Below, in pieces: positions 4,839-6,099 of a DNA stretch of 6,099 bases. The notes beneath the pieces are model-generated. The model saw only the letters and a program-made list of their open reading frames with translations, did no database searches and was not told where the DNA came from. Every line of letters begins with the position of its first letter. Within the stretch, counting starts at the first letter, position 1. The stretch is from Pyrinomonadaceae bacterium (GTDB taxonomy: Bacteria > Acidobacteriota > Blastocatellia > Pyrinomonadales > Pyrinomonadaceae): NCBI GenBank assembly GCA_014379795.1, contig JACMLC010000538.1, positions 1 through 6,099 of the forward strand, in the 5' to 3' direction. Position numbers and translations under genes: made by a program.

Positions 4839-6099
4839 TTAACCGATTGCCGCCAGCCCGAATCGTGGGTCGCGGCGGACGCGCTCAATGAGTTTGGAAG
4901 TCTCGCGTGTCTTGCCGCGCGCGGTCAAGTAATGGTCTGCTTCGCGGCGCGCGGTCTCTAAGATTTCTATGTCGCGCACGAGATTGCCGACGCGGAAAGT
5001 GGGCAGGCCGGATTGTCTTGTGCCCATGACTTCGCCGGGGCCGCGTATCTCCAAATCCTTTTCCGCGATGCGAAAGCCGTCCGAAGTCTCTTCCATAATT
5101 CCGAGCCGCTCGCGCGCGACGCTCGTTCGCTTATCTGAAGCGAGCAGCACGCAATAGCTTTGCTCAGCCCCGCGCCCGACTCTTCCGCGCAGTTGATGTA
5201 GTTGCGAAAGCCCGAAACGCTCCGCATGCTCTATGACCATCAGAGAAGCGTTCGGCACGTCCACGCCGACCTCCACGACGGTCGTGGCGACGAGTACCTG
5301 TATCTCGCCGGAGACAAAGCGGCTCATGACCTCTTCCTTCTCGGCAGACTTCATCTTGCCGTGCAGGAGGCCGATGGAGAAATTCGGAAAGACGCGGTCG
5401 CGCAGTTGCTCGTACATACGTGTCGCGTCCTTCAAATCCATCTTTTCAGATTCTTCGATGAGCGGGTAAACGACGTAAACCTGACGGCCTGCGCGCACCT
5501 CTCGCTCGACTCCTTTGTAGACGCCGCCTCGCTGGTCTTCGCCGACGACGACCGTTTTGATAGGCGTGCGTCCGGGCGGCAGCTCGTCAATCACGGAGAC
5601 ATCCAAGTCGCCGTAAGCGGTCATCGCGAGCGAGCGGGGAATTGGCGTCGCCGTCATCACCAGCACGTCCGGGTGAAAGCCGCGCGCACGCAATTCGGCG
5701 CGTTGCAGGACGCCGAAGCGATGCTGCTCGTCAATCACGATGAGGCCGAGCTTGGGAAACGAAACGGAGTCTTGAATCAGCGCGTGCGTGCCGATAACGG
5801 CATTGACTTCGCCCGCCGCAGTGTCCGTTTGCAGGCGACGCTTTTCGGTGGCGCGCAGGCTGCCGATTAAAAGCTCTACGCGATAAGGAGTTTTGGCGAG
5901 CAGGCGTTTGATATTACGCGCGTGCTGTTCGGCCAAGATTTCAGTCGGAGCCATCAGCGCGGCCTGATAACCGTTCTCCATCGCCGCCAGCATAGCTTGT
6001 AAAGCGACGATGGTTTTGCCGCTGCCGACATCCCCTTGCAACAGGCGGTTCATAGGCGCGTCCGATTGCATGTCGTCAAAGATGCGCGTGATGACGCGC
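4839..6099 (-). CDS. recG: ATP-dependent DNA helicase RecG, C-terminal part (5' end outside window)
   Basis: RecG is a monomeric superfamily 2 helicase that remodels stalled replication forks and Holliday junctions in the cytoplasm. The frame stays open to the window edge, nine codons upstream of the Met at 6071, so about 419 residues are visible; the N-terminal wedge domain lies off-window. Counting from the Met at 6071, the motifs are: Walker A GDVGSGKT (13-20), motif Ia APTEILAEQH (41-50), GTHALIQ (94-100), motif II DEQH (114-117), motif III TATPIPR (140-146), motif V ATTVVEVGVDVP (262-273) and motif VI QLRGRVGRG (293-301). The RecG-specific C-terminal region follows, with DLEIRGPGEVMGTRQSG near 339-355. 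All catalytic motifs look intact and the protein ends with a normal RecG tail. The next gene starts 33 nt downstream on the same strand, suggesting co-transcription. The family assignment is secure; only the N-terminus is unseen. Confidence 0.97.
   Translation of the reverse strand, partial: RVITRIFDDMQSDAPMNRLLQGDVGSGKTIVALQAMLAAMENGYQAALMAPTEILAEQHARNIKRLLAKTPYRVELLIGSLRATEKRRLQTDTAAGEVNAVIGTHALIQDSVSFPKLGLIVIDEQHRFGVLQRAELRARGFHPDVLVMTATPIPRSLAMTAYGDLDVSVIDELPPGRTPIKTVVVGEDQRGGVYKGVEREVRAGRQVYVVYPLIEESEKMDLKDATRMYEQLRDRVFPNFSIGLLHGKMKSAEKEEVMSRFVSGEIQVLVATTVVEVGVDVPNASLMVIEHAERFGLSQLHQLRGRVGRGAEQSYCVLLASDKRTSVARERLGIMEETSDGFRIAEKDLEIRGPGEVMGTRQSGLPTFRVGNLVRDIEILETARREADHYLTARGKTRETSKLIERVRRDPRFGLAAIG

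Noticed and set aside
5202..5870. 222-codon plus-strand ORF opposite recG
   Set aside because: It is antisense to conserved helicase motifs of RecG and has no recognisable domain, so it is a shadow frame.

Overview
The window reads as bacterial chromosome, with every recognisable gene on the minus strand, so transcription runs from the right end to the left. The coding DNA is moderately GC-rich. The spacers carry short CACAGAG-type inverted repeats and TCCGAAA heptamers, of a kind I associate with Acidobacteriota (Blastocatellia-like) and some other environmental phyla. The recG-to-rsmD order also fits such a genome. The taxonomic guess is weak because no rRNA or phylogenetic marker can be placed without a search.

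Layout in transcription order. (1) 6099-4839: the C-terminal two thirds of RecG, the branched-DNA helicase, cut by the window edge. (2) 4805-1701: a large intact gene for a 1034-residue protein with a TIR domain, a double Clp-N-like helical region and a KAP-family P-loop NTPase containing a predicted transmembrane hairpin. It starts 33 nt after recG behind a strong Shine-Dalgarno sequence. (3) 1623-1057 and 947-387: two complete tandem RsmD-type 16S rRNA guanine-N2 methyltransferases, about 60% identical by hand count. (4) 386-1: non-coding DNA with a second inverted repeat and a heptamer array.

The housekeeping part (recG, rsmD) serves replication-fork rescue and ribosome maturation. The TIR/Clp-N-like/KAP gene is the accessory part. 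Its architecture (a predicted NAD-cleaving effector, a middle scaffold and a membrane-anchored STAND-like NTPase) suggests a one-gene conflict or anti-phage abortive-infection system sitting inside a housekeeping operon. This is inference from domain content. Between the two rsmD copies lies a nested hairpin element with 28-nt perfect arms, ending one base from the ribosome-binding site of the downstream copy.
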